A DNA stretch of 60,952 nt from Desulfosporosinus cupriresistens (GCF_001707885.1 NZ_MASS01000024.1:1-60952); one strand, 5' to 3'. Counted from the stretch's first letter, positions 1 through 8,926 are shown. Numbers and translations: made by a program. Notes: a model not told the origin generated them from the letters alone.

Positions 1-1
1 A

Positions 2-427
2 TGTGGCATTGATTGTGATTGTCCAAAATGTGGCAAACATAAGAATATCCTGATAAATAGTCTGGTTCATACCTTGAAAATTGCTCTCTTTTTGTACGTT
101 ACTGTTTTTATCATCGGGATCTTAGCGGATCAGTTCGGAGAAGAGGGAATCTATGCTCTGCTTGGACGAAATTCCTTTCTTCAACCGGTTTTCGCTGCAT
201 TGATCGGTATGATTCCAAGTTGTTTTTCTTCTGTGCTCATCGCGGAGGGTTTCATCAAAGGGGCCTTAGGTTTCGGATCCCTTATCTCTGGGTTATTAGC
301 CAATACGGGATTTGGGATCCTAGTTCTTTTCAGGGAACTTTCCTTGAAAAAAACCTTCGGGATTATCCTGCTCTTACAAGCTATTAGTATCCTGGTGGGG
401 GAGTTATTTTATTTTGTGATAGCGTAG
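2..427 (+). CDS. C-terminal part of a putative metal/arsenic-type permease (partial)
   Basis: The reading frame is open from base 2, so the 5' end lies outside the window. The visible 141 residues begin with a cysteine-rich cytoplasmic stretch (C-G-I-D-C-D-C-P-K-C-G) followed by about four hydrophobic segments and end at TAG 427. A Cys-rich loop ahead of a membrane half with a P-S-C-F-S-S motif recalls the putative 10-TM heavy-metal exporter family (ArsP_2-like), a distant relative of the ArsP/DUF318 permeases. That assignment is from memory of the family and is moderate only. A TTG at 74 could be mistaken for the start, but the upstream codons are clearly coding. It is followed 75 bp later by a UroD-family gene on the same strand. 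Confidence 0.55.
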   Translation, partial: CGIDCDCPKCGKHKNILINSLVHTLKIALFLYVTVFIIGILADQFGEEGIYALLGRNSFLQPVFAALIGMIPSCFSSVLIAEGFIKGALGFGSLISGLLANTGFGILVLFRELSLKKTFGIILLLQAISILVGELFYFVIA

Positions 428-502
428 CTGAAAGTCCCTGACTTCTATCATTGGAGAGAACTTCGAATCTCGAATATCGAACATCGAAAAGGGGAATGAG
501 TA

Positions 503-1366
503 ATGGACTTCAAGTGTACGGGAGATGATCTGGAGCAGATTCCGGAAGAGGTGATTGAAAAAACGGGTATTACCTTTCCTGGCGCTCATTCGGACAAAAA
601 TAATATGGCAACCCTTGCCAAAGAGCTAAGGAAACACAGAGGGGATGTTATAGCTAGGGTTCCTTTCTGTGTTACGGTGGAAGGAGAGGCATACGGCGCG
701 CTTATCAAGCTGGGCGATGCTATGAATGGGCCCAGGGTAGAAAGTTACCGGTATACTTCGATTGAAGAAATGTCCAATATTCAGAGTTTGAACTTAAATG
801 AAGGCCGCATCAGAGAAGTCCTAAACGCCGTGGAAATTCTAGCAAAGGCGGGAGAAAAGGTGGCTCTGAGTGTGGAGGGTCCTTTTACGATTCTATCGTC
901 ACTTATAGATCCCATGAATTTTTATAAAGGCTTACGGAAAGAGCCACAGCGGATTCAGGAAATTCTGACGGTCGTTGAAGAGGGTATCATTCGATATAGC
1001 CTTGAAGGTATCAAGCGGGGAGCCTCAATTATTTCTTACGGGGACCCAGTTGGAGCAATAGGTATTTTGGGACCAAAAGTATATCGGGAGTATAGCGGCC
1101 CCTCAAGTTGGCGAATTATTAAGGGTATTAAACAAGCAGGTGGGAAAGTGCTTCTCCATCTCTGCGGAAAGACTTCAACTGCACTGGAAAAAATAGAGAT
1201 GGCTAGATCTTTTCCTATTCAAGCAGTTGGAGCTTCGACTTATGGGCAGGCATTGTTAGGACTACAAGATACGTTGACTGAGCCCATTGTGGTTGGGCAT
1301 AGATGTATTAAAGGAAGCTTAGGCAGGATGAATCAAGCTGTTCTGTGGGGTATTGAATTAATATAG
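503..1366 (+). CDS. Uroporphyrinogen decarboxylase (UroD/MtaA)-family protein
   Basis: This 287-residue protein has the TIM-barrel pattern of the UroD family, which covers haem-pathway decarboxylases and corrinoid:thiol methyltransferases such as MtaA/MtbA/CmuA. Near residue 219 there is H-L-C-G, and a later cysteine lies in G-H-R-C-I-K-G near residue 267. This HxC...C arrangement is the zinc-thiolate site of the methyltransferase branch, so a methylcobamide-dependent methyltransferase is more likely than a haem enzyme. It is somewhat shorter than typical members (about 340 residues), mainly at the N-terminus. The ATG at 503 follows the purine-rich stretch AAAAGGGGAATGAG. The substrate cannot be read from the sequence. 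No corrinoid protein is encoded next to it. Confidence 0.75.
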   Translation: MDFKCTGDDLEQIPEEVIEKTGITFPGAHSDKNNMATLAKELRKHRGDVIARVPFCVTVEGEAYGALIKLGDAMNGPRVESYRYTSIEEMSNIQSLNLNEGRIREVLNAVEILAKAGEKVALSVEGPFTILSSLIDPMNFYKGLRKEPQRIQEILTVVEEGIIRYSLEGIKRGASIISYGDPVGAIGILGPKVYREYSGPSSWRIIKGIKQAGGKVLLHLCGKTSTALEKIEMARSFPIQAVGASTYGQALLGLQDTLTEPIVVGHRCIKGSLGRMNQAVLWGIELI

Positions 1367-1515
1367 AGATTTTTTAGTATGTAAAAATTAAAGCCAAAGC
1401 CTTAAAAAACTCTTCTTGGAAAGGAAGTTTACCCATTAATCGAATCACCAGAATAACAATCTATCAATTTTTAACGCCTAGTTAGTACAGGAAGTATATT
1501 CCTGACTCCAAAGGG

Positions 1516-1545
1516 TTGACATATTCTCGACTGACAACTTATAAT
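1516..1545 (+). promoter_or_regulatory. Sigma-A promoter of the c-di-AMP riboswitch transcript
   Basis: TTGACA at 1516-1521 and TATAAT at 1540-1545 are separated by 18 bp. Both hexamers are consensus. The predicted start near 1552 lies just upstream of the riboswitch aptamer. Confidence 0.75.
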
Positions 1546-1584
1546 AGTGATATCGGTTGTCAGTTGTTTCAACAAAATAGTTAA

Positions 1585-1705
1585 AGACGCACTAAGTTCC
1601 ACACAAGTGGAAACGGGGGATCCAGCTTTTTGGGGTGAATCCGCCTTTTGCTGGTAGGGCTGTCTCTTTAGCCCGAATCCGCCAGCTAACTTCGTAAGCG
1701 CTTCC
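1585..1705 (+). promoter_or_regulatory. ydaO/yuaA-type c-di-AMP riboswitch
   Basis: The segment carries the conserved blocks of the c-di-AMP riboswitch in order: an opening GACGC, a GGGGGA...GGGGTGAATCC block, GGTAGGG, TAGCCCGAATCCG, CAGCTAAC and CGTAAGCGC. The 5' CGC and 3' GCG can close the outer stem. It lies between a consensus promoter and a GC-rich hairpin, the layout of a transcription-terminating switch. The family normally controls cell-wall, potassium or osmolyte genes and usually lowers expression when c-di-AMP is high. Here the first downstream gene is a very small zinc-ribbon protein. Confidence 0.9.
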
Positions 1706-1728
1706 AAGAGAGAAAAAATCTGATGTAA

Positions 1729-1760
1729 AGGGTCCTGCGTCTAGTTCAACGCGGGACTCT
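1729..1760 (+). terminator. Putative riboswitch expression-platform hairpin
   Basis: AGGGTCCTGCGT (1729-1740) pairs with ACGCGGGACTCT (1749-1760) with G-U pairs and an 8-nt loop. The following bases (TAACGCATTATT) are not a good U-tract, so it may be a weak terminator or a structural element. Confidence 0.45.
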
Positions 1761-1885
1761 TAACGCATTATTGAGAGGGCAGTGAAGGCTGCTATAAACC
1801 ACTAGCTATCATATTTGATCATTGTCCCGTGCTAGTCTGTGAACATGGCTATCCGGACACAAACACAAGTAGTAATAGGGAGTTG

Positions 1886-2104
1886 ATGGTATTGACTTGT
1901 CCCTTGTGCGGAGCGCACGACACGGGCCGGATCGGCCGTAAACGTTATTATTGTCACGAGTGTTGTCTTGAATGGACAAAGGACAGTAGTGAGCTGAAAA
2001 TTTATCGCATTGGTCCAGACGGGACAGTTTGTCAGGTGAAAGGCGAGCAGATTCTTGAGACTGCGGTTAGCCATAGTCAGAGGTTAAGATTCGTTTATTT
2101 GTGA
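1886..2104 (+). CDS. Small zinc-ribbon protein downstream of c-di-AMP riboswitch
   Basis: About 72 residues if started at ATG 1886, which has AGGGAG just upstream. The frame is also open upstream to 1829. Two CxxC-type pairs (C-P-L-C-G near the start and C-H-E-C-C about 17 residues later) form a classic zinc ribbon. The second half is short and polar with an I-G-P-D-G-T turn. No catalytic motif is seen. It is the only gene between the c-di-AMP riboswitch and the terminator at 2224, so it appears to be the sole target of that switch. I do not recognise a named family. A nucleic-acid or protein-binding role is inference from the ribbon alone. Confidence 0.6.
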   Translation: MVLTCPLCGAHDTGRIGRKRYYCHECCLEWTKDSSELKIYRIGPDGTVCQVKGEQILETAVSHSQRLRFVYL

Positions 2105-2223
2105 ACTTATATCCTTGACAACTCCGGCCATTCATGGGGGAATAGCTGGAATGTTTATCTACCACCAATTTAGTGCCCTTAAATTTTGGCGCGCTCACGT
2201 AGTAATTATATAGCTTTGCTCAA

Positions 2224-2256
2224 GGCCAATCCGTCTCAGACAGATGGTCTTTTTTC
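2224..2256 (+). terminator. Rho-independent terminator after the zinc-ribbon gene
   Basis: GGCCAATCCGTC pairs imperfectly with GACAGATGGTC around a 3-nt loop and is followed by six Ts (2250-2255). It isolates the riboswitch transcript from cydABDC. The rest of 2105-2481 holds only the cyd promoter and leader. Confidence 0.7.
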
Positions 2257-2299
2257 ATTGAGTTAAACTCTAAACTATTTAGAATTCAGAATATTTTAG

Positions 2300-2328
2300 T
2301 TGACTACTTAATTAATAATTAGTATAAT
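2300..2328 (+). promoter_or_regulatory. Sigma-A promoter for cydABDC
   Basis: TTGACT (2300-2305) and TATAAT (2323-2328) with a 17-bp spacer, about 150 bp before cydA. I looked for a Rex-type TTGTGA-N6-TCACAA operator in the leader and did not find one. Confidence 0.65.
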
Positions 2329-2481
2329 AACAAACAATATAATATTAAGTTTACACGTATCATATTGAAAGAGATACAAACAAGGTGAGGGAAGAGAGGT
2401 GGACGATCATAAAACGAACGTTATCCTTTGAACAGGGAAAGACATATTAGGGTATTATACTAAAAAAATGGGGGTGCAACG

Positions 2482-3870
2482 ATGACTGAACTCATCTTGT
2501 CCAGATTACAATTTGCCGTGGTCTCATCTTATCATTTTTTATTCGTGCCATTGACACTGGGGTTATCTGTTTTAGTTGCGATGATGGAGACCTGGTATGT
2601 ACGTACCGGAAATGAAACGTACAAAAAGATGACTAAGTTTTGGGGAAAGTTATTTCTTATTAACTTTGCCATGGGGGTCGTGACAGGATTAGTGCAAGAA
2701 TTTTTATTTGGAATGAATTGGTCCGAGTATTCCCGGTTTGTCGGAGATATCTTCGGAGCACCATTGGCCGTTGAGGCCTTAGTGGCTTTCTTTATAGAAT
2801 CAACATTTTTAGGTTTGTGGGTTTTTGGATGGGATAAATTACCCCAAAAGGTACATGCACTTAGTATTTGGCTTGTGGCTATTGCCTCCAATGTATCCGC
2901 ACTTTGGATTTTGATTGCCAACTCCTTTATGCAAGAACCGGTCGGGTATGTCTTACGCAATGGTCGGGCCGAGATGACTGATTTTTGGGCCTTAATTACG
3001 AATCCTCATGTTTATTATCAGTTTCCGCATGTGGTTCTCAGTGGATTTGTGACCGCAGCATTCTTTGTTATGGGAATTAGTGCTTATCATATGTTGAAAA
3101 AGAACCATCTGGACGTTTTTCGTCGATCATTTCATATGGCTGTGATTTTCGGGTTAATTAGTGCTGTTGGAGTCGCCGGTATAGGGCATTTACAGGCAAT
3201 GCATCTTGTGCAAACGCAGCCTATGAAGATGTCAGCAGCTGAAGCGCATTGGGAGACGGAAAATCCAGCTGGGTTATTGTTATACGCATCTATTGATCAG
3301 CAGGGACATGAAAACAACGCTGAGCTTAAAATACCTGGTTTATTAAGCTTTCTGTCCTACAACCGTTTTACAGGTGAGGTTAAAGGAATTAATGAACTTC
3401 AGGCTTCTGCAGTTGAGAAATTTGGACCAGGCAACTATATACCACCAGTAACCTCTCTGTTCTGGAGTTTTCGAATTATGTTAATTGCAGGTTTATGGTT
3501 AGTCTTGATCCCTCTTCTGGGGCTTTACTTTTATAAGAAAAGAAGTTTAGACAAAAAGTCGTGGTTCTTAAAAGTATTACTATGGACTATTCCTGTACCC
3601 TATATCGCCAATACCTCAGGTTGGTTCATGGCAGAAGTTGGACGTCAACCTTGGATCGTTTATGGATTACAAAAATCAGAAGCAGGTCTATCCACCTCGG
3701 TTTCGGCAACCTCCATCCTTATTACTTTAGTGGGTTTTACCCTGATTTATGGAATTTTGGCGGTAGCAGACGTCTATCTCTTGTTAAAGTTTATTAAGAA
3801 GGGTCCAGAAGATACTAACACGGAAGAAACGCTGAAAAGTGGAATAAAGGGGGCGTCATTGTGGACTTAA
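2482..3870 (+). CDS. cydA: Cytochrome bd quinol oxidase subunit I
   Basis: CydA is the haem-bearing subunit of the bd oxidase, which oxidises quinol and reduces O2 to water at the membrane. The 462-residue protein shows the haem ligands at the expected places: H18 in S-S-Y-H-F-L-F-V-P, H183 in F-P-H-V-V and M333 in S-F-R-I-M. The proton-channel acids E98 and E106 and the quinol-site motif G-R-Q-P-W (about 387) are also present. The Q-loop is short, as in Gram-positive CydA. ATG 2482 follows a GGGGGTG Shine-Dalgarno sequence. It overlaps cydB by 10 bp. In a presumed anaerobe it would serve oxygen detoxification or microaerobic respiration. Confidence 0.97.
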   Translation: MTELILSRLQFAVVSSYHFLFVPLTLGLSVLVAMMETWYVRTGNETYKKMTKFWGKLFLINFAMGVVTGLVQEFLFGMNWSEYSRFVGDIFGAPLAVEALVAFFIESTFLGLWVFGWDKLPQKVHALSIWLVAIASNVSALWILIANSFMQEPVGYVLRNGRAEMTDFWALITNPHVYYQFPHVVLSGFVTAAFFVMGISAYHMLKKNHLDVFRRSFHMAVIFGLISAVGVAGIGHLQAMHLVQTQPMKMSAAEAHWETENPAGLLLYASIDQQGHENNAELKIPGLLSFLSYNRFTGEVKGINELQASAVEKFGPGNYIPPVTSLFWSFRIMLIAGLWLVLIPLLGLYFYKKRSLDKKSWFLKVLLWTIPVPYIANTSGWFMAEVGRQPWIVYGLQKSEAGLSTSVSATSILITLVGFTLIYGILAVADVYLLLKFIKKGPEDTNTEETLKSGIKGASLWT

Positions 3871-4865
3871 ACATCCTCTGGTTCATACTCATTACCGTCT
3901 TGTTTGTCGGATTCTTTTTTCTGGAAGGATTTGATTTCGGAGTAGGAATTCTGCTTCCTTTTCTAGGGAAAAACGATTTAGAACGTCGTGTGATTATTAA
4001 TACAATCGGGCCTATCTGGGATGGGAATGAGGTCTGGATGATTACGGCCGGTGGGGCAATGTTTGCTGCTTTTCCTAATTGGTACGCAACTTTGTTTAGT
4101 GGCTTCTATCTTGCGTTGTTTCTGGTGTTGTTTGCCTTAATTATCCGTGGTGTCGCCTTTGAATTTCGCAGTAGTGACAGCAGTCCCCGTTGGCGGGCCA
4201 CTTGGGATTGGATGATATTCACTGGCAGTTTTCTGTCAGCACTCCTGTGGGGTGTTGCTATGACGAATATAGTTAAAGGAGTGCCGATTGATGCTCATAT
4301 GCAATACGTTGGTACCTTTTTCACCCTACTCAATCCTTATGCAATAGTTGGCGGTCTAACGACGTTGCTGGTTTTCATGCTTCATGGGGCCTTGTATCTC
4401 AACTTGAAGACTACGGGTGAGATGGCTGAACGAGCATCAAAGATCGCCAAGAAAATAGCCTTGGTCGGAATTCTGGTTGTTCTGCTGTTTGCGGGTTTAA
4501 CTTATTTCCAAACAGATTTGTTCGCTAATCTTGGGGCTGGTATCACTTTGCTAGCCGCAGGAGTAGCCTTAGTCTTGACCAATGTTTTAATCCGTTCTCA
4601 CAAAGGGGGTTGGGCTTTTGTTAGCAATAGTGTAACGATTCTCTTGTTCACAGGAGCTTTATTTTGGGGACTGTTCCCTCGCGTGATGATTTCCAGTCTG
4701 AATCCAGAGTGGAGCCTAACTATCTATAATGCCTCATCCAGTCCGTACACTTTGAAGATTATGACGATCATTGCCCTGACTATGGTCCCGATTATTCTTT
4801 TGTATCAGGGATGGACCTATTGGGTTTTTCGCAAACGCGTTACAGAAAGAGACCTTCGCTACTAA
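3861..4865 (+). CDS. cydB: Cytochrome bd quinol oxidase subunit II
   Basis: This 334-residue polytopic membrane protein is the structural partner of CydA. It opens with the family hallmark F-F-L-E-G-F-D-F-G-V-G and continues with G-P-I-W-D-G-N-E-V-W, both diagnostic of CydB/UbiB-type bd subunit II. Eight to nine hydrophobic helices follow. The GTG start at 3861 overlaps the cydA stop and is preceded by AAAGGGGG within cydA, which fits translational coupling. A hairpin 20 bp after the stop separates it from cydDC. Confidence 0.96.
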   Translation: MDLNILWFILITVLFVGFFFLEGFDFGVGILLPFLGKNDLERRVIINTIGPIWDGNEVWMITAGGAMFAAFPNWYATLFSGFYLALFLVLFALIIRGVAFEFRSSDSSPRWRATWDWMIFTGSFLSALLWGVAMTNIVKGVPIDAHMQYVGTFFTLLNPYAIVGGLTTLLVFMLHGALYLNLKTTGEMAERASKIAKKIALVGILVVLLFAGLTYFQTDLFANLGAGITLLAAGVALVLTNVLIRSHKGGWAFVSNSVTILLFTGALFWGLFPRVMISSLNPEWSLTIYNASSSPYTLKIMTIIALTMVPIILLYQGWTYWVFRKRVTERDLRY

Positions 4866-4885
4866 GTTGGTACCCCTCAAGAATG

Positions 4886-4911
4886 AAGGGGCAAGTGACG
4901 TCTTGCCCTTT
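4886..4911 (+). terminator. Hairpin between cydAB and cydDC
   Basis: AAGGGGCAAG and CTTGCCCTTT pair around a 6-nt loop, followed by a T-rich but interrupted tract (TCATTTT). It could attenuate rather than fully stop transcription into cydDC. Confidence 0.55.
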
Positions 4912-4991
4912 CATTTTGCATCCTTAGACCTTTTGGGATACTCTATAGCAAAGGCTCATGATGTACGGGAACGAACGGGAGATGACCTTAA

Positions 4992-6755
4992 ATGTTTGAT
5001 AAGCGATTAGTTCAAGAGGGGAGGCCTGTCTGGAGCTACCTGTTGCTCACTGTTGGGTTGAGTATGGGGATTGCTTTTCTGGCCGTTGCTCAAGCTTGGT
5101 TTGTCTCCCGGGTTGTGGCCGGAGTGTTCCTGGAGGGGGCTACCCTTAGAACTGTTTGGAATGCACTTTGCACAATTCTTGGGATTATTGTGTTGCGAGC
5201 GGTCCTGCAATGTGTCAGTGAAATAAGTGCTCATGAAGCATCTTCGCACATCAAGCTGAGTTTGCGCAACCGTTTAATGAACCATATTGTCTCATTAGGG
5301 CCGGTGTATGCTCGAGGGGAAAGGGCAGGAGAGTTAATCACCACAGTAGTGGATGGCATAGAATCTCTAGAGGAATATTTTTCGAAGTATCTGCCGCAAC
5401 TTGTGCTGGCCGTAGGAATACCTCTGCTTATTTTAGGGTTTGTGTTTCCTCTAGATTGGAAATCTGGCTTAATTCTTCTATTGACAGGACCGCTTATCCC
5501 TGTATTTATGATATTGATTGGAAAGCTGGCCGAGAAAAAATCCCTGCACCAGTTCCAAAATTTAAGTTGGATGAGTGCTCATTTCTTAGATATTTTGCAA
5601 GGAATGACGACGTTAAAAGTTTTTGGCCGTGCTAAAGATCAAATACGGGTGATTTCGAGGGTTAGTGAGTCATATAGGGAAGCTACACTAAGTGTGTTGC
5701 AGATTGCTTTTTTATCGGCACTAGTCTTAGAGCTCCTTGCCACGATGAGTACAGCCTTAGTCGCTGTAACTATAGGGTTAAGGCTAGTGTATGGAACACT
5801 ATCTTTCTCTGCGGGATTGTTTCTGTTGCTACTTGCTCCTGAATTTTACAACCCCCTCAGAACTCTCGGATTAAATTTTCACGCAGGTTTATCTGGGGTA
5901 AACGCTGCAGAGCGAATCTTTGAAATTATGGATCTGCCTTTAATGGATAGCGATAAGGAAGCTGTTAACAAGGAGGGGGATACTCTAAAAATACGCCGGG
6001 AACATGTAATATCCTCCGATTTTCATCTTTCGTTTCAAAACACTAAGCTGACGTACCAATCAGGTTCTACACCGGCTCTAAATGGAATCAATTTATCCCT
6101 GCATTATGGTGAGAAAATTGCTCTTGTCGGGCCTAGTGGAGCTGGAAAAACTTCGCTTGCTCAGTTAATTCTTCGCTTTATTGAGCCTTCTGCGGGAGAA
6201 GTTTATGTTAACGGAGGTTTACTTAGGACCATCTCACTTGAGAGTTGGCGGGAACAGATTGCTTATGTATCCCAGAGTCCTTATCTATTTGCGGGAAGTG
6301 TTGAGGAGAATATTCGCTTTGGAGGTCCCTCTGCTACGATCGAAGAGGTCATGTCTGCGGCCCGAGGAGCCGCGGCCCACGAGTTTATATCACAACTTCC
6401 AGACGGTTATCAAACCCAGCTTGGAGAAGGGGGTACTCTCTTAAGTGGCGGACAGGCCCAGAGGATTGCTATTGCTAGGGCTATCTTGAAAGATGCCCCG
6501 CTGCTCATCTTGGATGAAGCGACGTCTGGATTGGACTCGGAGAGTGAGCATTATGTTCAGCAGGCCTTGAAACGACTGATGCAGGAAAAGACCGCTTTAA
6601 TTATCGCCCATCGGCTGAGCACAGTTCGTCAAGCTGATCTTATCGTAGTGATGGAGCAGGGGCGAATCTTAGAACAGGGTAAGCACGAAGAATTGATGAA
6701 GATGCAGGGGCTCTATTATCGAATGGTTTCAGAATACCGAGGTGGATCAATATGA
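4992..6755 (+). CDS. cydD: Heterodimeric ABC exporter CydD (cytochrome bd assembly)
   Basis: A 587-residue half-transporter: six N-terminal membrane helices (about residues 15-300) and a C-terminal ATPase. The Walker A G-P-S-G-A-G-K-T-S is near residue 378, the ABC signature L-S-G-G-Q near 483, and the Walker B L-L-I-L-D-E-A near 505. CydDC exports cysteine and glutathione-type thiols and binds haem, and it is needed to mature bd oxidase. Its place directly after cydAB supports this over a generic exporter. It overlaps cydC by 4 bp (ATGA type), which suggests coupled translation of the heterodimer. Confidence 0.93.
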   Translation: MFDKRLVQEGRPVWSYLLLTVGLSMGIAFLAVAQAWFVSRVVAGVFLEGATLRTVWNALCTILGIIVLRAVLQCVSEISAHEASSHIKLSLRNRLMNHIVSLGPVYARGERAGELITTVVDGIESLEEYFSKYLPQLVLAVGIPLLILGFVFPLDWKSGLILLLTGPLIPVFMILIGKLAEKKSLHQFQNLSWMSAHFLDILQGMTTLKVFGRAKDQIRVISRVSESYREATLSVLQIAFLSALVLELLATMSTALVAVTIGLRLVYGTLSFSAGLFLLLLAPEFYNPLRTLGLNFHAGLSGVNAAERIFEIMDLPLMDSDKEAVNKEGDTLKIRREHVISSDFHLSFQNTKLTYQSGSTPALNGINLSLHYGEKIALVGPSGAGKTSLAQLILRFIEPSAGEVYVNGGLLRTISLESWREQIAYVSQSPYLFAGSVEENIRFGGPSATIEEVMSAARGAAAHEFISQLPDGYQTQLGEGGTLLSGGQAQRIAIARAILKDAPLLILDEATSGLDSESEHYVQQALKRLMQEKTALIIAHRLSTVRQADLIVVMEQGRILEQGKHEELMKMQGLYYRMVSEYRGGSI

Positions 6756-8479
6756 AGAGCATGCGATGGTTAATCCGCTTGATATTACCTTATTGGCGGC
6801 GAATCTTATTGGCTTTGATCTTAAGTACGCTTGCAATTACCAGTCACATCGGCTTGATGGCGGCGTCTGCCTATTTGCTTGCCAGGGCTGCTCTTCATCC
6901 GCCGATTCTGGATTTAATGGTAACGATTGTTGGAGTACGTGTTTTTGGGCTTTCGCGCGCGGTTTTTCGCTATTTAGAGCGCTATGTTTCGCATGATGTG
7001 ACGTTTCGGGTCTTAAGTCAAATTCGAGTGAAGTTTTATCAAGGCTTAGAACCACTAGCCCCTGCCCGGTTGTTAAACGTTCGCAGTGGAGATTTGCTGA
7101 GCAGGATTGTGGCGGATGTGGAAATACAGCAGAATCTTTTTTTGCGTGTTTTTGCTCCTCCGTTCGTCGCCGTACTGGTTCTCTTTGGCTATGGGCTTTT
7201 TTTAGCTCATTATGATGTACGATTCTCTTTTATTCTTGCTGCCTGCTTTCTGGTAGCAGGGCTTGGAATTCCGTTGGGTATAAAAGGTTTGAGTCGAGGT
7301 GTCGGACGCCGGATGGTTGCCTTGAAGGCCGAGCTGAGTACACAAGTCGCGGATACCCTCTTGGGAATGACCGAATTAGTGGTTTATGGTCAAATCCAAA
7401 AGCACTTGGCAAAAATCCAACGAACTGACCAGAAATTGCAAGCGCAACAAAGTAGAATCGCCGGACTTTCCGCGCTGTCCAGCGCTCTGACGGGAATGAT
7501 CGCGAACCTGGGCCTGTGGGCTGTTCTTGTTCTGGGGATTCTTCTCGTTGAAAATGGGAATTTAAGCGGAGTGAACTTAGGGATGTTAGCTCTGGGGACC
7601 TTCAGTAGCTTTGAAGCGTTGTTTCCCTTAGCGCTTGTTCCGCATTATTTAGAGCAAAACCGTGCCGCAGCGGAGCGCTTGCTAGAGTTGATCGAAAGTG
7701 AACCCGCATTTAAAAGTAGTGGGGGACTGTCTCCAAGGCCTAAGGGAATGGATTTGGCGTTTAATGAAGTGAGCTTTAGGTATGAGCCAGACGCCCCATG
7801 GGCTTTGAACCAGCTCACCTTTCGGATTCCACAACACGGTAAGATGGCGATTGTTGGACCAAGCGGAGCAGGCAAAACCAGCGTGGTGAACCTTCTGCTT
7901 CGTTTTTGGGATTATGATGCGGGGCAGATTGACTTGGGTGGGCATTCAATCAGGGAGTACACTCCGGACGATGTTCGAGGTTTTATTGGGGTTGTGACCC
8001 AGCGAACACATTTATTTAATGCAACAATTAGGGAAAATCTCCTTTTGGCCAAGCCTAAGGCAACGGAAGATGAACTGATTCAAGCGGCTCAGCAGGCAAA
8101 GCTTCATGATTTCATCCTGTCAACGCCTCTAGGGTATGATAGTCGCGTTGGGGAAGGTGGATTTAAACTATCGGGGGGACAGAGACAACGCTTGGCAGTT
8201 GCTCGAGTCTTTTTGAAAAACGCTCCGATCTTAATCCTTGACGAAGCCATGGCAGGACTCGATCCTTTGACTGAACGAGAGGTCATGGATGAAATCTATC
8301 GACTTATGGAAGGGCGGACAACTTTAGTGATAACGCATCGCCTTCTCGGATTAGAGAAAATGGATGAGATATTAGTGCTTGACCACGGGCGGATCGTGGA
8401 ACGTGGTAAACATGGAGAGCTCCTTCAACAACAAAGGCTCTACCATATGTTGTGGGAGACAGAGTCGGTATTCGATTAA
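6752..8479 (+). CDS. cydC: Heterodimeric ABC exporter CydC (cytochrome bd assembly)
   Basis: A 575-residue partner of CydD with the same layout: membrane domain to about residue 300, Walker A G-P-S-G-A-G-K-T-S near 369, L-S-G-G-Q-R-Q-R near 472 and L-I-L-D-E-A-M-A-G-L-D as Walker B. In both proteins the residue after the Walker B aspartate is Glu, so both sites look catalytically competent. The ATG lies inside the last codons of cydD. It ends the cyd operon, and no strong terminator is seen before the LysM gene at 8595. Confidence 0.92.
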   Translation: MKSMRWLIRLILPYWRRILLALILSTLAITSHIGLMAASAYLLARAALHPPILDLMVTIVGVRVFGLSRAVFRYLERYVSHDVTFRVLSQIRVKFYQGLEPLAPARLLNVRSGDLLSRIVADVEIQQNLFLRVFAPPFVAVLVLFGYGLFLAHYDVRFSFILAACFLVAGLGIPLGIKGLSRGVGRRMVALKAELSTQVADTLLGMTELVVYGQIQKHLAKIQRTDQKLQAQQSRIAGLSALSSALTGMIANLGLWAVLVLGILLVENGNLSGVNLGMLALGTFSSFEALFPLALVPHYLEQNRAAAERLLELIESEPAFKSSGGLSPRPKGMDLAFNEVSFRYEPDAPWALNQLTFRIPQHGKMAIVGPSGAGKTSVVNLLLRFWDYDAGQIDLGGHSIREYTPDDVRGFIGVVTQRTHLFNATIRENLLLAKPKATEDELIQAAQQAKLHDFILSTPLGYDSRVGEGGFKLSGGQRQRLAVARVFLKNAPILILDEAMAGLDPLTEREVMDEIYRLMEGRTTLVITHRLLGLEKMDEILVLDHGRIVERGKHGELLQQQRLYHMLWETESVFD

Positions 8480-8594
8480 AAATATTACTTTTCTGGAAAT
8501 TATTGAATTCTCTTGCGAAAATACGTGCACAGAAAAGATTTGTCCTACCATAAAATGAATATGGATAAATTTCCAAGAGAAGGGATGTCTATTG

Positions 8595-8879
8595 ATGTAC
8601 TATATAGTTCAACCGGGAGATTCTCTGCACAATATTGCTATGCAGTATCATACAACGGTTAGGCGTTTGATGAATTTAAATCCTCGAATAAGCAATCCTA
8701 ATAAAATTCATGTTGGTCAAAGAATAGAAGTTGGTAATCAATGGAGCGCTCTCAATCCATGGAGGGGAAATGAATATCAGAGAGGCCAGGAAGAATATAA
8801 AAGGGGTCGCGAAGCATACCGAAGGGGCCAAGCCGAATATCGAAGAGGCCGAGAATACTCGAAACACCATGATCGGTAA
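8595..8879 (+). CDS. Small LysM protein with C-terminal basic heptad repeats
   Basis: About 94 residues. Residues 1-48 are one LysM domain (Y-I-V-Q-P-G-D-S-L start, N-P-x-I-x-N-P-N-x-I-x-V-G-Q end), which binds N-acetylglucosamine-containing glycans in peptidoglycan or spore cortex. The rest is a low-complexity tail of four tandem heptads of the form Y-x-R-G-x-x-x, rich in Arg, Gly, Glu and Tyr, ending K-H-H-D-R. No signal peptide is seen, as in many sporulation LysM proteins. ATG 8595 follows AGAAGGGA, and a TTG one codon earlier is an alternative. A spore-coat or cortex role is inference. Confidence 0.8.
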   Translation: MYYIVQPGDSLHNIAMQYHTTVRRLMNLNPRISNPNKIHVGQRIEVGNQWSALNPWRGNEYQRGQEEYKRGREAYRRGQAEYRRGREYSKHHDR

Positions 8880-8896
8880 ATTCCACAAGATAATAA

Positions 8897-8926
8897 AAAT
8901 CCCGCTGAATGTTTACAGCGGGATTT
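8897..8926. terminator. Bidirectional terminator between LysM and LUD genes
   Basis: AAATCCCGCTG and CAGCGGGATTT form an 11-bp perfect stem with an 8-nt loop. On the minus strand it is followed by TTTTTATT, a good U-tract for the convergent LUD gene. On the plus strand it closes the LysM transcript. Confidence 0.8.

Noticed and set aside
1471..1707. Minus-strand ORF of 78 codons
   Set aside because: It lies exactly opposite the c-di-AMP riboswitch and has no ribosome binding site; conservation here is of RNA.
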